Shown here: piece by piece, positions 13,492 through 25,476 of the stretch
Layout of the letters: each line of letters begins with the position of its first letter
Numbering within the stretch: the stretch's first letter is position 1
Assembly: GCA_000499405.2 (NCBI GenBank)
Contig: HG738140.1
Location: forward strand, 10,195,560 to 10,259,559
Direction: 5' to 3'
DNA length: 64,000 nt
DNA from: Onchocerca volvulus
Taxonomy: Eukaryota > Nematoda > Chromadorea > Rhabditida > Onchocercidae
Notes under the pieces: model-generated
What the model saw: only the letters and a program-made list of their open reading frames with translations
Databases searched by the model: none
Told to the model about the DNA's origin: nothing
Translations under genes and position numbers: made by a program

Positions 13492-14000
13492 ATGGATAAC
13501 TTTAAATTCGTAAATAAAGGATTGAGCAAACTTTGCAACTATTTCAGTAGTCCTTTGGAAGTAAATCTGGAAAAGAAAGATAACGTGAATTTGAAACTGC
13601 CGAATATTGTGACTGAAAGGAGATCGAAGAACAAAGATGAAAAAGTATGTATACTTGACATTTTATCGTATTTTTTCTAATAAATACAAGCGTAGAAATA
13701 CAGTAATGATAAATACAATAAGAAAGTTAAAAAGTGAAATCGTGAATACAGTAATCGCAATTAAATTATTAATTCATGATAGCATCAAACATCAAAGGTT
13801 GTTCTTGTCAGCTTGTTTTCTATTAATAGATGATGACAATCTTTGACGGTCTTTAATGACCCTATGGTTTCCTAAATTATCAAAAATAAAATGATTGAAA
13901 TTATATTCAGGAAGATGAAGATGATACATTATTTAATATAGATCCTGTAATGCCTGATATGGATTTACCATCGCTTTGTTTAAACACCAAAACAGAGTAA
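13492..14000 (+). CDS. Small hypothetical protein (about 80 residues)
   Basis: Two exons, 13492-13644 and 13911-14000, are joined at AAA|GTATGT and TTATATTCAG|GAAGAT in phase 0. The product begins MDNFKFVNKGLSKLCNYF and has a charged middle (RRSKNKDEKEDEDD). It ends in a short hydrophobic-acidic tail with PVMPDMDLPSL. An in-frame TAG immediately upstream sets the start, and an AG acceptor 30 bases upstream could receive a spliced leader. No signal peptide or membrane segment is visible. The family is not recognised. Support comes from good splice sites and a frame that stays open with sensible composition. It could also be the 3' part of a longer transcript. Confidence 0.5.
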
Positions 14001-15144
14001 TGTGATAAAATAATGATGATAAGTTGATAATGGCCATTTATTTTATTCTGTAAGAATTGTACATAAGTGAATGTGTTAAGAAGCAAACGCAAATTCAAAT
14101 AAAATTGCTGTTTTTGAGAAACAAACGTGCAGAAAATCACTGAAACGTTGAAACTTTTCTTTGAGAGATGGAAAAAATGTACAGAGAAAAGTATTTTCTT
14201 AATAAAAATATCTATTTAACATCTCATAGGTCGTTGACCTCTTCAATATAAGATATTAGGGGTTAGAATTTTTTAGTGCAATTTATTTACTCTTGGAAAT
14301 CAGTATATGGACGGAATTAGTGACTTCTTGAAAGAATATATCTGTTTTTAGTAAGTAGTGATCCGTCACATTCTTTATCAATCATACTGTTATAAAGATC
14401 GGTGATAAATCATGGAAATTTTAATTCCATTCTTCTAACTAAATTTACTCTGAAAGTGATGAAAAAAGGCAAATCAAATTTGCAAAATACGCATACGCTC
14501 ATAAATATGCGTTTGTTGAGAGCTTTAACATTCAAATTTCGGATTTTGTTCGTTGAGATTTATTTTTTCATCTAATGACTTATCGAATTTAATTGAATTT
14601 ATAAACCTAATAAGAAATATATTTCTTAAAATACTTTTGCAAGGAGCCACGCTTAAAATTGAAACCAATTCTTTCATAAAGAGTTACATTTTGAGAATAA
14701 TCTTCCAATTCGCTATTCTTCTCAGCCATAATGTAGTGGAAGTTTTCCATCGATTAAAGAAGCTCTTTATTTGGCCTTCCTACTACTCATGCAGTTATGA
14801 ATACAATGCATGAAGGTTGCAAGGTCGACTTTTCGGAATTTGATAGCGTTTGATACGAAAAGTTTTCAAAGTTTTACAACGAAAATTGGTGCAAATGATG
14901 AGGACATTGATTGCAAGAAGTGAAGAGAACAATTTGACATTCTGAATAAGACAAAACACCGTGATAAAAATGATAATTCTGCTAAAATAGCAATGATAAA
15001 TGCGTCATGAAATTAAAATTATAAATATATGTTGTAAAGTTTTTTTGGATTTGTGTTAGATCTTTTGGAAAACGAAAAAGAACAAAAATGAAAGACAAAA
15101 AAAAAAAAAGTTTCAATGATTCGTAATAGACTGTCAGAATTATA

Positions 15145-15203
<59 letters not shown>

Positions 15204-15934
15204 AAACGACTACAAATTCTCTTTTCTTTCAGTAATATAAACAAAAACTAGCTGTATATATAAGGATTCATTTTTTAATTAAAATATTCACAGAAATTAG
15301 GGCAAAAGTCTCCAAGTTTCGAAATTCCCATAGCTTAAAAAATTTCGCCATTTAATGAAAGAAATTAAATTCGTAATGAAAACAAAGAATTGCAAAATCA
15401 TTTTTGCCAATATAAATCACAAAAAAAGAAAAAAACTTTTCAGGAAAAATCCTGACTATGTAATCAGGTAATCAACAGATACTCTGAAATATATTTTGTT
15501 ATCAAAAAATGCCATCCTTCATTTATCTATTAAAAGCACAAAAAATTCATTAATATTAATAAGATATAACAACAGGCATATCATATTTTGCCAGTTTAAA
15601 AATAATGCATAAATAGCGGGAAAGCAAAATATAACGGTTCAACATTTATTTATTTAATGTAATATTAATTCGAAATTAAAATTTAATTCTATTTATTCGG
15701 TTCATTTCAAGAAACTTTCGAATAAATGAATTGGAAAAAGTCAAAATTATTGCATATAATAGCTCTCAAGTCGAGAAATAAAGAGAAAAATTACAAAGTA
15801 AAAAAATAGTTTCTTCTTTTGGAATTTTTAAAGTTACTGGGAAAAATTTCAATTTTTCCAATTGAGTTCTACTTCCCACTGATTGTTGCAATTTATTTCC
15901 AATAATATGAAACAAGCAAAAATGTGACGAGAAA
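14001..15934. other. Intergenic stretch with long A run
   Basis: No coding exon was found. It contains the 55-base A homopolymer listed separately and lies at the 3' side of both flanking genes, which converge. Confidence 0.45.
15148..15202. repeat. Poly(A) run of about 55 bases
   Basis: An uninterrupted A run, with a shorter A run about 40 bases upstream. Without a recognisable body sequence it cannot be assigned to a retrotransposed copy. Its length in the assembly may be unreliable. Confidence 0.9.
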
Positions 15935-18900
15935 TCATTCCATTGATATCCAACTATTTAGGAAATATTCGTCTTTTTTCATCATTTTCTCCATTAGCGA
16001 ACCATGTTTAGGCCAATCCTTGTAATATACTACAGTACCATTTGTTAAATAAGCAATCCACCAAGAAAAAGTACCAGTACTCATTATCGTATGATTACAA
16101 CGAACCAATGTTGCCATATCGACTTCTCGGTAAGTCGATGACACGATGTAGATTTCACCTTAAAGCATTTTCATTTATACTCTTAAATTTCCCTATGCTT
16201 AATTAGTTTCATGATTAATCTCTGAACTATCTTGAGAATTATTTGATACGGAATTTTGCAAAGATCAATAGAAAAATTGCAGTTTTTCTCTTTTTCTTTT
16301 ATCTTATGCATAGTGCTTATTGATCAAAATATTTTAAAAATATCCAAGTAATTAATTCGTTAGGATAAAGTTCTATCATCCCAATGAATTACATTGAAAT
16401 ATCTTCGAAAAATATTTAAATAAATTTAACAATAACCCTCTAACAAATACCAACCTTTACGAGTATAATTGATATTTGCTTTAACCCAATGTTCATTATC
16501 AGTGCTTATAACAAATATTAACTTTTCGAATTTTGATCTGCAAAATTGTGGTATTAATAAGTGAATTAGTATTTTCTCTAGCTATAAAAGTGAAGTGTTG
16601 ACCATGAAACTATTGTATAACAAAGCAAATACTTGAAATTGAAAGCTTTACTCATTTCCAATCAAAATGCAGTTTCATTAAGACAAATGAGAGAGGAATA
16701 GTGAAAATAACTATCCTTAATTTTTTCTAACAGTTGTTCACTTAACATCTTGGTCATTTAGTAAATTTCTTGTCACTATTTTCATAATTTCTGAATTTAA
16801 ATTTCGAAAACCTTTGTGCTGATATTCCTTAAAATCAGATAAAAGATATCCCATATAATGGTGATTTACAGTGCTGATTATATTTAACTGAAATAATAAC
16901 TCTTAGTTTCATCTTACTAACCCGAATTAATTTGATTTTACTGACCTGAAATAATAACACTACCCGAATTAGTTTCATCTTACTGACCTGAAATAATTCA
17001 TTGCATTGATGACATAATCTTTCGTGACGGCTGTATGGCCGTATCTGATATTTCGACTATTCATTGTAACGTCCATACCACGTCGTATATGTATTCCAAT
17101 GTATATATAATCTGTATTTTCACATGTCAATTTTTCTGTTTCTGCGAATGCAGAACTTTGCAGAAGGAGTAGAGAGGATGATTAGCTACTATGTTAATTA
17201 CATTTTCCAACCATTATTGCATAAAATGATAAGAAGCATACCGTAGAAGTCATTAGTAGTATCTACTTGATCACGGTGATTAAGATCAATGATAAGTGCA
17301 GCTTTTGCATGAAGTTTCTCATTTTTGGCTTCTCGTAGATACTCATCCGCTAGTTTGGTAATTTCTGGTAGAAAAGTGAACTGCTTGCGAATCAAATCTT
17401 CCTGAAAGCGATTAGCTTATTCTAATTTACAATATTCTTGGAGAGCAGAGACAAAAATGAAAGATATAATTGATAACAATGACGATAAGATTTATCATTG
17501 ATGGGATTTGTAACATAATTGCTTGCAAAAATTTTTGTACATTTTAATCACTAATTACTTCACATATTACTTGATATTAAAAAAAAAAAAAAAAAAAAAG
17601 AAACACCGAAGATCAATAAATAGAGGAATACGAATTCACCTGTTGCGGATGAAAATAACGATGTGATTGAAGATATCCCGAAATATATTCGAAGTTTTGA
17701 TCCACGAATAGCTCATCAACTTCTTTTCCATAATATTTGCAGCATGACAAAAAATATATTGTTAGAATATTTTTGTGATGATTAGGTTTGAAAATTTTTT
17801 GCAAAAAAAAGTTGCATTTTATGATAAGCTATAGAACTGAATAAAATTTTCAAACTAACAGAAAATAGACGTTCATTTGGGCTGTATCGTCGGATCAATT
17901 GATCATTCAATTCATTGCTTACTATAATTGCATCCAATCTAAAGGCTCGTCGTAACTTACATTTCACAGGAATAATTAATTTTGCATCATACTGCTCAGC
18001 TATTGCTCGTAAAGATGCATACTGGAACATTAAATTACCCATTCCTAAAGTGAACTGTTTTGGGCAGAATGCATGTTGAAATTTAAATCTTACTTTCACA
18101 TTAGCCAGTAATTAATATATTTGTTTGAGAGAGCAGATAAAATTCAGTTTTGCTTCTTGTAAAATCTTCAAATTTTTAAGAGTTCTACATTATAAAGAAA
18201 AAGTATTCATTAAAAAAAAAAAATTCCGTTATATAATAGCTTCTGTATCAATCAAGAGTTAAAAAGCCAGAAAATGATTCGTTATAGGCCATACATCTTA
18301 ATGGGAAGTACTAAAACAAGGTTCACCTGGACTCCACGAAAAATTGCTTATTAAATGGCGTTTACTTTGATCGATATCATTTATATTTTCAATTATTTTT
18401 ATATTTGGCAAAGCCCATGGTTGATCAAATTTCACGTCTTCACCTGGATTATAAAAAGAAAACGGGACTAAATTTTAATGATAGATAAAGATTATTTCTT
18501 ACAAATTCATAATTCCCCAAAATAGTTTTCCTATCAGTCAATTTTGCACTTTCCCGTATGATACAAGAAGTGCAAAACTTACCAGTCAAGGTGATTTATG
18601 ATTGATCTCAAAAAAAATTTGAATTTGTTTCTTAAAAAATAGAAAAAAAAAAAAAGAAGAACCTCCTTGAGGAAAAATTCGAGTTACTTGAATGACTGAT
18701 AATCGATCCAAATGATTTGAATCAGTCATATGCATACCGTAGAAGCTCCAATTTGTTATTAATAACACCAAGAGAGATAAAATTATTGCAGAAGTCAAGA
18801 GTATCAGTCCATTTCTTGTTGCTGCAAAAACTTTGTTTGCGGAGTTTTTCGAAAACACAGTCCAAGTCAGTTACGTCATGAATATTTATAGGAAATTCTG

Positions 18901-19216
18901 CAATATTCTAAAAAAAAACAAATTTCATCAACTCTCTTAGTTTTTATTCAATTTTTTCTGTTCAAATTAAAAATCTTATCAAAATTATCGCTTTGCAAGG
19001 TAAATTTGGAAAGAAATTGTCTTATGTAATGATTTTACACTGCAGCATATCACTGAATAAATCAGATCTCTGTCGTCTTATTATACTTCTAAAATCGAAA
19101 GATAATTGATAAATGCCATTGAAAATATCGAGGTTAATATGAATTCGTTTCGGTGGATGCTTAATTCTGAATTCAAAGAAAAAATAAGAAATCAAATTAC
19201 CGAGGCAACTTTGCAT
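15935..19216 (-). CDS. GT11 alpha-1,2-fucosyltransferase-like protein
   Basis: Nine exons on the minus strand: 19216-19201, 18821-18663, 18443-18327, 18044-17860, 17828-17640, 17401-17242, 17111-16988, 16537-16455, 16158-15935. All phases agree and give 418 residues. A single hydrophobic segment at about 9-27 (LILLTSAIILSLLVLLI) makes it a type II Golgi-type protein. Family signatures are GMGNLMFQYASLRAIA (about 98), YIGIHIRRGMDV (about 277, the GDP-fucose binding H-x-R-R-G motif), FVISTDNEHWVKANI (about 326) and STGTFSWWIAYLTNG (about 371). The GT11 family transfers fucose from GDP-fucose to galactose in alpha-1,2 linkage, and nematodes carry many members. The exact acceptor cannot be told. 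The start uses a five-codon first exon (MQSCL), because the longer frame in exon 2 has no ATG before the membrane segment. Intron 4 is only 31 bases, the shortest in the gene. Confidence 0.85.
16888..17000. repeat. Short imperfect tandem repeat over a splice donor
   Basis: Units containing CTTACTGACCTGAAATAAT and a CCCGAATTARTTT block recur about 2.5 times. The innermost unit includes the 3' end of fucosyltransferase exon 7 and its donor. A downstream copy therefore carries a duplicate TTATTTCAG|GTCAGTAA junction inside the intron. Confidence 0.6.
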
Positions 19217-20388
19217 TGATAACAGCGAACATGGAAGAAGGAATGAATGGGGAATTGATTGATAACATCATTTTATTTCAATCGTTACAGCAATTGTGAT
19301 GGCAATATGACTTCGACAATGACCTTCAGGGACATAAGATTAAATGAAATGAACAAATTAAGGGAGACTAAGACCGCCTACTGCAATAATTTCCCAAATA
19401 TTCGCGAGATATCCCAGTAGAAAAGCAAGAAAAGAAAAAATTGAGATATTGGGAAATTGTTTATTTTCGTACTGGGAAATTGTTCATTTTCTGAATCAAA
19501 GTTACATCTTTAGTCATTCAATACTTTCAATAACTGTGCAATATCAAAAAGTCTTTGATTTAACAAGTTGCTCTCTATACAAATAATGTTGCATATCATA
19601 GGACTGATAATATTTACATAACATCACATTAATCATTTACATTACATCAGAAAGTCGAGTTGATGAATTTCATTCGTCCAAATTATCACGAACTAATAAG
19701 TGAACTCAGGCATATTTCCAGTTACCTTCAATTTGTTTGTGATACAGGCTTGCAATGATATTTTCACTATTTCGGGTTTTTCGCATTTTTCACAATATTT
19801 TTTCCTAATTCATAGTACTTTGAAAAAATGATTGTCAAGTTCTGCGCACCTCACATCCGGTTTGATTCATCTGGTCCTAATTCATCATTGATTCTGCTCT
19901 CAGATGCTGATTTTTGAATTGAGAGAATGGAATGATAAATTAAGGTCATTTAGATAATAATCAGCAAAAGGAATGATGGATTGTCACAAAGTTCTTTCGT
20001 ATCATTGATTATTCTTTGATTTGTATCAATGCTAGAAACAGCCGCATTTCTGGGCAAGTCTTTTGACTGCACTGCTTCTCATTACTTTTCATTTTTATAG
20101 CCTTTTTAATACACAGTGTGTGATCACTTTTGGAAGTTCATTCAGTTAGGTTTGTAAATTTGAATGAAATCAGATAAGAGTATTTGCAACCTTTTTATAT
20201 ATCTAACTTTAATAAATAAGACATTTGCGAACTGGTCCAAAAAGAAAGATTGCTAGTGAATATTCACTATTTTGAGATAATTTTACTATAGAATGTGCAT
20301 TTGGATGTGTTTATCGATTAAACATAAGAATATTTTGCAACTTTATGAAATTTTGGAAATTTAAAAAACAAGATGATAAATTGCAATG
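19217..20388. other. Intergenic stretch upstream of fucosyltransferase gene
   Basis: No exon was recognised. It should contain the promoter of the minus-strand fucosyltransferase gene. Confidence 0.4.
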
Positions 20389-21180
20389 AATAAAGACTAA
20401 ATGGTCAATAGCACCAGTAATTCAATCAGAAGGTGAATTAAATAAAACAGGTCAATATGTTTTCTAATATTGACCTTTTTCAAACCTGAAATATGACCTT
20501 TTGCTATGCAAACTGAATCCTATATAGCTAATTCTAATAAGCAGTAAAGTAATGGCTAAGCCAGTTAGATAGGTTTAGGTTCTCATAATGTTAATAAAAG
20601 TCTTCAATGGGAGCTCTCGGTCCTTTATTATTTCATTTCTTGTTTCTCATATTAACCACCAGTGATATTTATTGCTTTCGTTTGTTTTATTTCAAATTGA
20701 TCTTTCATTTCCCTTCAAAGTTTGTTTGCGAAAGGCGACTCCTAAAGCGTTGTAATATTTTGCGGTGCTTTTTTAGAAACCAGAACCTTCAAGTTGTTAT
20801 TTCAGTTTTATTCCTATAACAATAACCGTTTCAACTTTTCCAATAACGGCGCGATGCTCTGAACGGAATTTCGCTCCTCCGTTGGAATCTTTTTTGCTCC
20901 TTTTTGATACCCTTTCGTCTGCCGACTTCTTTGATTGCTTCAATATTTTAGTCTCTTTATTCGATGGACAATGCCTTTCTAAGTTTTTTAATTTTTGTTT
21001 CGTTCCTGTGCTCTTTTTCTGTTCATTCTTTTTCCCCGCTGATATGCCTAATTTTTTCTTCAACTCTGGCTCCTTCTTTTGCAATCCATTTGTGGATTTC
21101 TTTGTTGTCTTTAATTTTTTGAAACTCCTAAGCCTAATTGATTGATCGGTTGCATGTGCATTCAATATTGATAATAAGCG
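20389..21180. repeat. Inverted duplication, copy B
   Basis: Partner of 11888-12670 in opposite orientation. Shared landmarks are the block around TAGCTATATAGGATTC, the GAGCTCTCGGTCCTTTATTA block and the lysine-rich frame. The two copies bracket the small gene and the fucosyltransferase gene. Confidence 0.85.
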
Positions 21181-21231
21181 CCAAGTGTGAACAATTTCGA
21201 AGCATGCAATTATTGCACATTTTCTAGTCAC
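20797..21231 (-). CDS. Lysine-rich hypothetical open frame, longer copy
   Basis: An ATG-initiated frame of 144 codons starts MTRKCAIIACFEIVHTW. Its C-terminal ~95 residues match the frame in copy A with two or three changes (for example EQK for EQE, TKI for TEI). Composition is basic and low in complexity, with no domain or signal peptide. The frame starts about 50 bases outside the duplicated block. I do not recognise it. It may be a real gene of which copy A is a broken duplicate, or an incidental frame within a non-coding repeat. A second frame in the same block, beginning EFQKIKDNKEIHKW, is also open for about 34 codons. Confidence 0.3.
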   Translation of the reverse strand: MTRKCAIIACFEIVHTWRLLSILNAHATDQSIRLRSFKKLKTTKKSTNGLQKKEPELKKKLGISAGKKNEQKKSTGTKQKLKNLERHCPSNKETKILKQSKKSADERVSKRSKKDSNGGAKFRSEHRAVIGKVETVIVIGIKLK

Positions 21232-22595
21232 TCTTACATCTCACTGAAGGGAAGTTGAGAAAAGGAATGGCAGTGGTCAATTATAATTGGAAAAAAAGAG
21301 AAAAATTTTCACGCACTTCAAGATAAGTTGAAAAGGCTACAATGAGTTTAGCTGGCTAAAATCAGATGACGTTGGTACTTAACAGAAAACGTCTTAGGTG
21401 GAACTGTTCTGAGATCCATGCGAGCTGTGTCTGGCTTTACCTCCACCAAATATTGGTATTCAAGCCATCTCAGTATTGGTTTCAGTATTTTTGAATTATT
21501 TAAAAAGGGCCAAGGAAAATACACAAATGCGGAGAGTTGGCATCTTCTGCTTTTCAATAATGAATATCGAAAAGAATTTATCTTGAATCTGCTAAAGACC
21601 ATATGGAGAATCTATCCATAATGGAAAGGTTTTTCTTGTATCGTACAAAAAATCGTGACATATTTTTTATTTTTTATTTTTTTATTTTTTAAAAAAGATA
21701 AAGAATGAGCGGTTTTTACTCTCTGTCACTTCATTTCATGTTAAAATTTCACTTGTTTTTTATGGAACTTAAGCATAGCAAAAGAAACATTACTATAAGT
21801 GAAGGGATAAAATTGTATAAGAATGAAATATTTTGAGATGCTATCAGTGAGACTGATAACGCTCAAATGAACAGCAATACTATCAAAAGAAATTATTTAA
21901 ATTGGAAACTAAGGGTAATTAGCAGGAATCCGATTGAGAGAGTAAATTATAAATACATAGAAAGGCAACTTGATGATATCATTTAACAAACGTGAAAATG
22001 GCATTAAGTAAAGTTTAATTCAAAAGTTAAAGTTTAATAAGTGAACGAAGACAGAGATTTCACAGTCATAGTTCAAAGTCGGAAAGGAATGTTTGAAGAC
22101 AAGTGACGAGTTCGAACTTGAATGAATTTCCTTATCATATGTGATAAAATCCAGTCACAATTCTTAATCACTATGAATTCTGAAAAGGAGATAAACTAGT
22201 TCGCAGTGAAAGGCAGTTCTTTAATTTAACAGTTATGAAGCTCGATTAACATTACATCTGATAAAACCTGATAATGATATTGATTGGAAGAGCGGGAGAG
22301 AACAGGAAAATAACATTCAATAGAGTTTCACATCACAAAATAGCATGGGATGAAGAAGATATTTCATTATTGATAAGATGATAATATTCCATATAGTGAC
22401 GTCACATCCGTATGGCACCGAGACGGGAGTTAAAGACAAAAGCAGGCTTTTTTTTCTTCTACAGGTGAGACTAGCTATATCAGGTCTGGGTTCAGGCTGC
22501 TATCATTCAACCAGGTTTGGCTATGTTCTATTCTGTGTGCTATTATTTATTTCACATTTTGACTATTCCGATTAGGTTGGTAATTGAGTGAGTTT

Positions 22596-22753
22596 TCTCC
22601 TCGACTACTCCCTTCTCGCAAAAGTGATCTTATCAGCAGATCGATGATATTCTTTCAATCGCTGAAGTGAATCTTTTGCTCGACTAATCTCTTAACGTTT
22701 AATGCAAAGGTGTTCTTATCAGCAGATCGATGATATCCTTTCAATTGCTGAAG
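22596..22753. repeat. Imperfect 86-bp tandem duplication
   Basis: A 40-bp core starting TCTTATCAGCAGATCGATGA appears at 22628-22667 and 22714-22753 with two mismatches. Each is preceded by a weaker CTCGACTAMTC-containing match. It lies about 0.5 kb upstream of the aquaporin start, so it could be a duplicated regulatory element. Confidence 0.75.
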
Positions 22754-23240
22754 AAATCCGTTCGTGTTAACGTTCTCATTGTGATCTGCAGATTATAGAT
22801 ATATGGAAAAGGTGCAATCACCTATTTCAGTTAAGTGGAATACGGATTATGATCGATATCTTTTAAGGTCACATGTATGTATGTCATCTATTACTTTGCA
22901 AAGATACATTCCATATTTCTTTACGGAATCAAATTATTCCCATTTTTTGATTCATCCAGTGAATGCAGGAAGATTCGAGACATTCATTTCCACAAAGAAT
23001 TCATCAGAAAAATCCCTCTTCTTCGTTCTAACTCAGAGTTGGTATGCTCGGAGGAGAGGCATTTTTTCTTTTTTTTTTTGCTAAATTTTTCGGAACATTG
23101 GGTTGCAAATTGATTTTTTCATTCAGTAGAATGAAAATACACATAAAATCGCTATTTACCGGATGAAAAAAAGAAAAAAGAAAAGGAATTGAATGTCTCT
23201 GTGAACTGAGAACTCCTTCATCATTCTTATCACACAAAAT

Positions 23241-23250
23241 ACAATTTCAG
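23241..23250 (+). promoter_or_regulatory. Likely trans-splice acceptor for aquaporin gene
   Basis: ACAATTTCAG lies 10 bases before the ATG at 23261 with no upstream exon visible, as expected for spliced-leader addition in nematodes. Confidence 0.5.
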
Positions 23251-23260
23251 GGAGTGAACT

Positions 23261-25476
23261 ATGCCAAGCACAGAGTTTGATTCCTATCCGCTTGTTGTGG
23301 CTCTAGGCTTTTATATGACAGTCTTTGTTATTGCTGAGTTACTGCGTAAACTTGTCGAAAAGTAAGTTATTGATGTCATTATCTACATATATATCTTACT
23401 ATGAATATATTGGATTATTTTTCAAATCTATATTTATTGATTGATTGATCATTCAATGCAGCTTTCCCCCCTAATTTGATGCAGCTATCTATTTAGGTCT
23501 TTTAAGACATATTTCCTTCACCAAAACCTTTCCTTTGATCCAACATTTGGATAAATCTCCCACTGCTTATTGATCTTTAAAATATTTAGCATTAATTTGA
23601 TGATTTTTAGATATGAAACGGCTGGTACTTTGTCGTTTTATCTTCTGATGGAAGTGATAGCAACAGCACAAATGTGCACTTGCGTTTATGAGAATGGTAA
23701 TATTTTTGTGCATTATGAATAGCCAGCATATATGAATTTCGATTTGTTTAGTGTTAGGAAGAAATGAGGACCTATTGATTGATTATATGTATTGATTGAT
23801 ATTGGTTATACGATAACATATTGCAGCACTGATTATTCGACATTATGGCTTGCTTGGCTTCTTTTTCGCCGTGACTTTGCTGATTTTTTCTGGCCGCATT
23901 ATGAATCGAGAAGCATATGTCTCACCATTGATACCAATTGAGTTGTATTATAAAGGAACACTTTCGTTGGTTCTTCCTCGTAATTCCTTTTCACTTAAAT
24001 ATTAATGTAAAATTATCAGAAGTTAGATGATTTTATCACCCTTATATATTTGATATTGATTAGCATACAGCTGAAAAATATTCTATTCATAAGAAATGCA
24101 GGGGAGAAAAATTATTAACGATAGTAGCTGGCGAAATGATTGGTGGTTATTCCGCTTATGCGTTCGCTCGTCATCTATGGTATTGGTCGTTGAATCTGTC
24201 AGCTGATCATGCTTTTTTCCTTGAAAACCCAGCTTGTAAACTTACTTATAAGGTTGGAACTCATCAGATCTGTTGAGATGTTTATTTTTAGGCTTTTATG
24301 TTAATTTCTGTAATAGAAGAGAATAAATAGTTTTGAGTGTGTTTAGTTCTGACGAAAAGGATTTGGAAGGTTTTTCATATCTTTTAGATGTTTCATGTTG
24401 TCTTATTTTTTGTGACTAAATTTTTACATAGACCTAGGAAGAAATGAGATTTTATACAAGTTATATAAATTAGATCGACTTAATCTATAAATTGGAAAAT
24501 TTATGGAATAAATATACGGATTAAAATGTATGATATTGGATTTATAGAAATCAACCGTAGTTTATATCTCTGATAAACACAATATTATTAAGATTAATTC
24601 CTACTGAATAAGTATGTTGTTTGTCAGTAATGTTTAATGAATGAATATTTTTTTTGTTAAATTTAGACATATATTCAGTTTTTTAAGTGTTAAGTGAATG
24701 TTGGTCTAAGCTTTTAATAGCAAGTGAATGCGGAAATTGAATCTGCTGATGAAGTGTATCAAATTTCAGAATACAGTTGCTTCAGTTTAGGTTCCATTCA
24801 TATTCGTGCCTTCTTTCGAAGTGATTGGCTGTTTTCTAATGCGCTATATTCTTTGTCGCATTCCGCCAAATTTGAAGACATATATGGTTCCAACCGTTAT
24901 ATCATCATTTCTAACATTTGGTTCGTGCTTTATGTTTATATGAAATCTGTTAAAATCTAATTTTATTATATTGACTATTAATTTCAAAAGTTATGTAGCT
25001 GAGTTTTCCTGTAAAATATAATTTTAATATAGTTGCAAGTGCGGAAAAGTGATTTTCTTGAGTATTTTGCAAAGATGAATTTATATTTCGTCTTAGATCA
25101 TCGACATTAGCTGCATACTAATTTGGGAACAAATATTGATTGCATCTGTTTGTACTTAGAGATATTTAATTCTCTAGCATTTGTTATCATACATCAATTT
25201 CAGTTAAACAATAATAAATGAGTCAAGTATTGATCTATTTATTGCTTATTTACTGATAAATTGCATTGTATGAATTTACTAACTTTTCTAGCATTACTAT
25301 TTATTGGTGTTCCTGGACTTAATCCGACAATTGTTTCATCGCGTTTACAAGGCTGTGAAGGGCTAAGTATTGTTTGGTTTATTCTCACATATTGGATTTG
25401 CCCTATAATCGGCTGGATGCTATCAGTTTTCATGGATGATCGTAGGATCGCTGTTACTGAAAAGAAAACCGAATAA
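23261..25476 (+). CDS. Divergent aquaporin (AQP11/12-like)
   Basis: Six exons give about 278 residues: 23261-23361, 23611-23696, 23827-23979, 24071-24252, 24791-24920, 25292-25476. Six hydrophobic segments are visible. The second pore loop has the LNPT motif at about 228 (GVPGLNPTIVSSR), followed by WFILTYWICPIIGWMLS, the usual last helix of the MIP family. The first pore loop has YVSPLIPIE at about 93-101 in place of NPA. Unorthodox loop-B motifs and this layout are typical of the superaquaporins (vertebrate AQP11/12, C. elegans aqp-9 to aqp-12 group). The presumed role is a water or small-solute channel in a cell or internal membrane. The exon 3/4 boundary (23979/24071) is the least certain join. 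Exon 5 must start at 24791 rather than at an earlier acceptor, because only that frame gives the helix FIFVPSFEVIGCFLM. Confidence 0.85.

Larger units (their letters stand above)
21232..23260. other. Intergenic stretch upstream of aquaporin gene
   Basis: Open frames of 67-84 codons overlap on both strands at 21348-21621, but none links to a second exon or resembles a family I know. A partial tandem duplication lies at 22596-22753. The aquaporin promoter should be near the right end. Confidence 0.45.

Noticed and set aside
15148..15202. Poly(A) run as tail of a processed retrocopy
   Set aside because: No coding or repeat-like body sequence precedes it and no target-site duplication was seen.
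21348..21621. Overlapping frames on both strands (84 and 67 codons)
   Set aside because: The minus frame has protein-like composition, but no neighbouring exon, start context or family resemblance was found, so no gene is called.
24724..24960. 78-codon frame over aquaporin exon 5
   Set aside because: Wrong frame. The neighbouring frame from 24791 gives the expected membrane helix and joins in phase on both sides.
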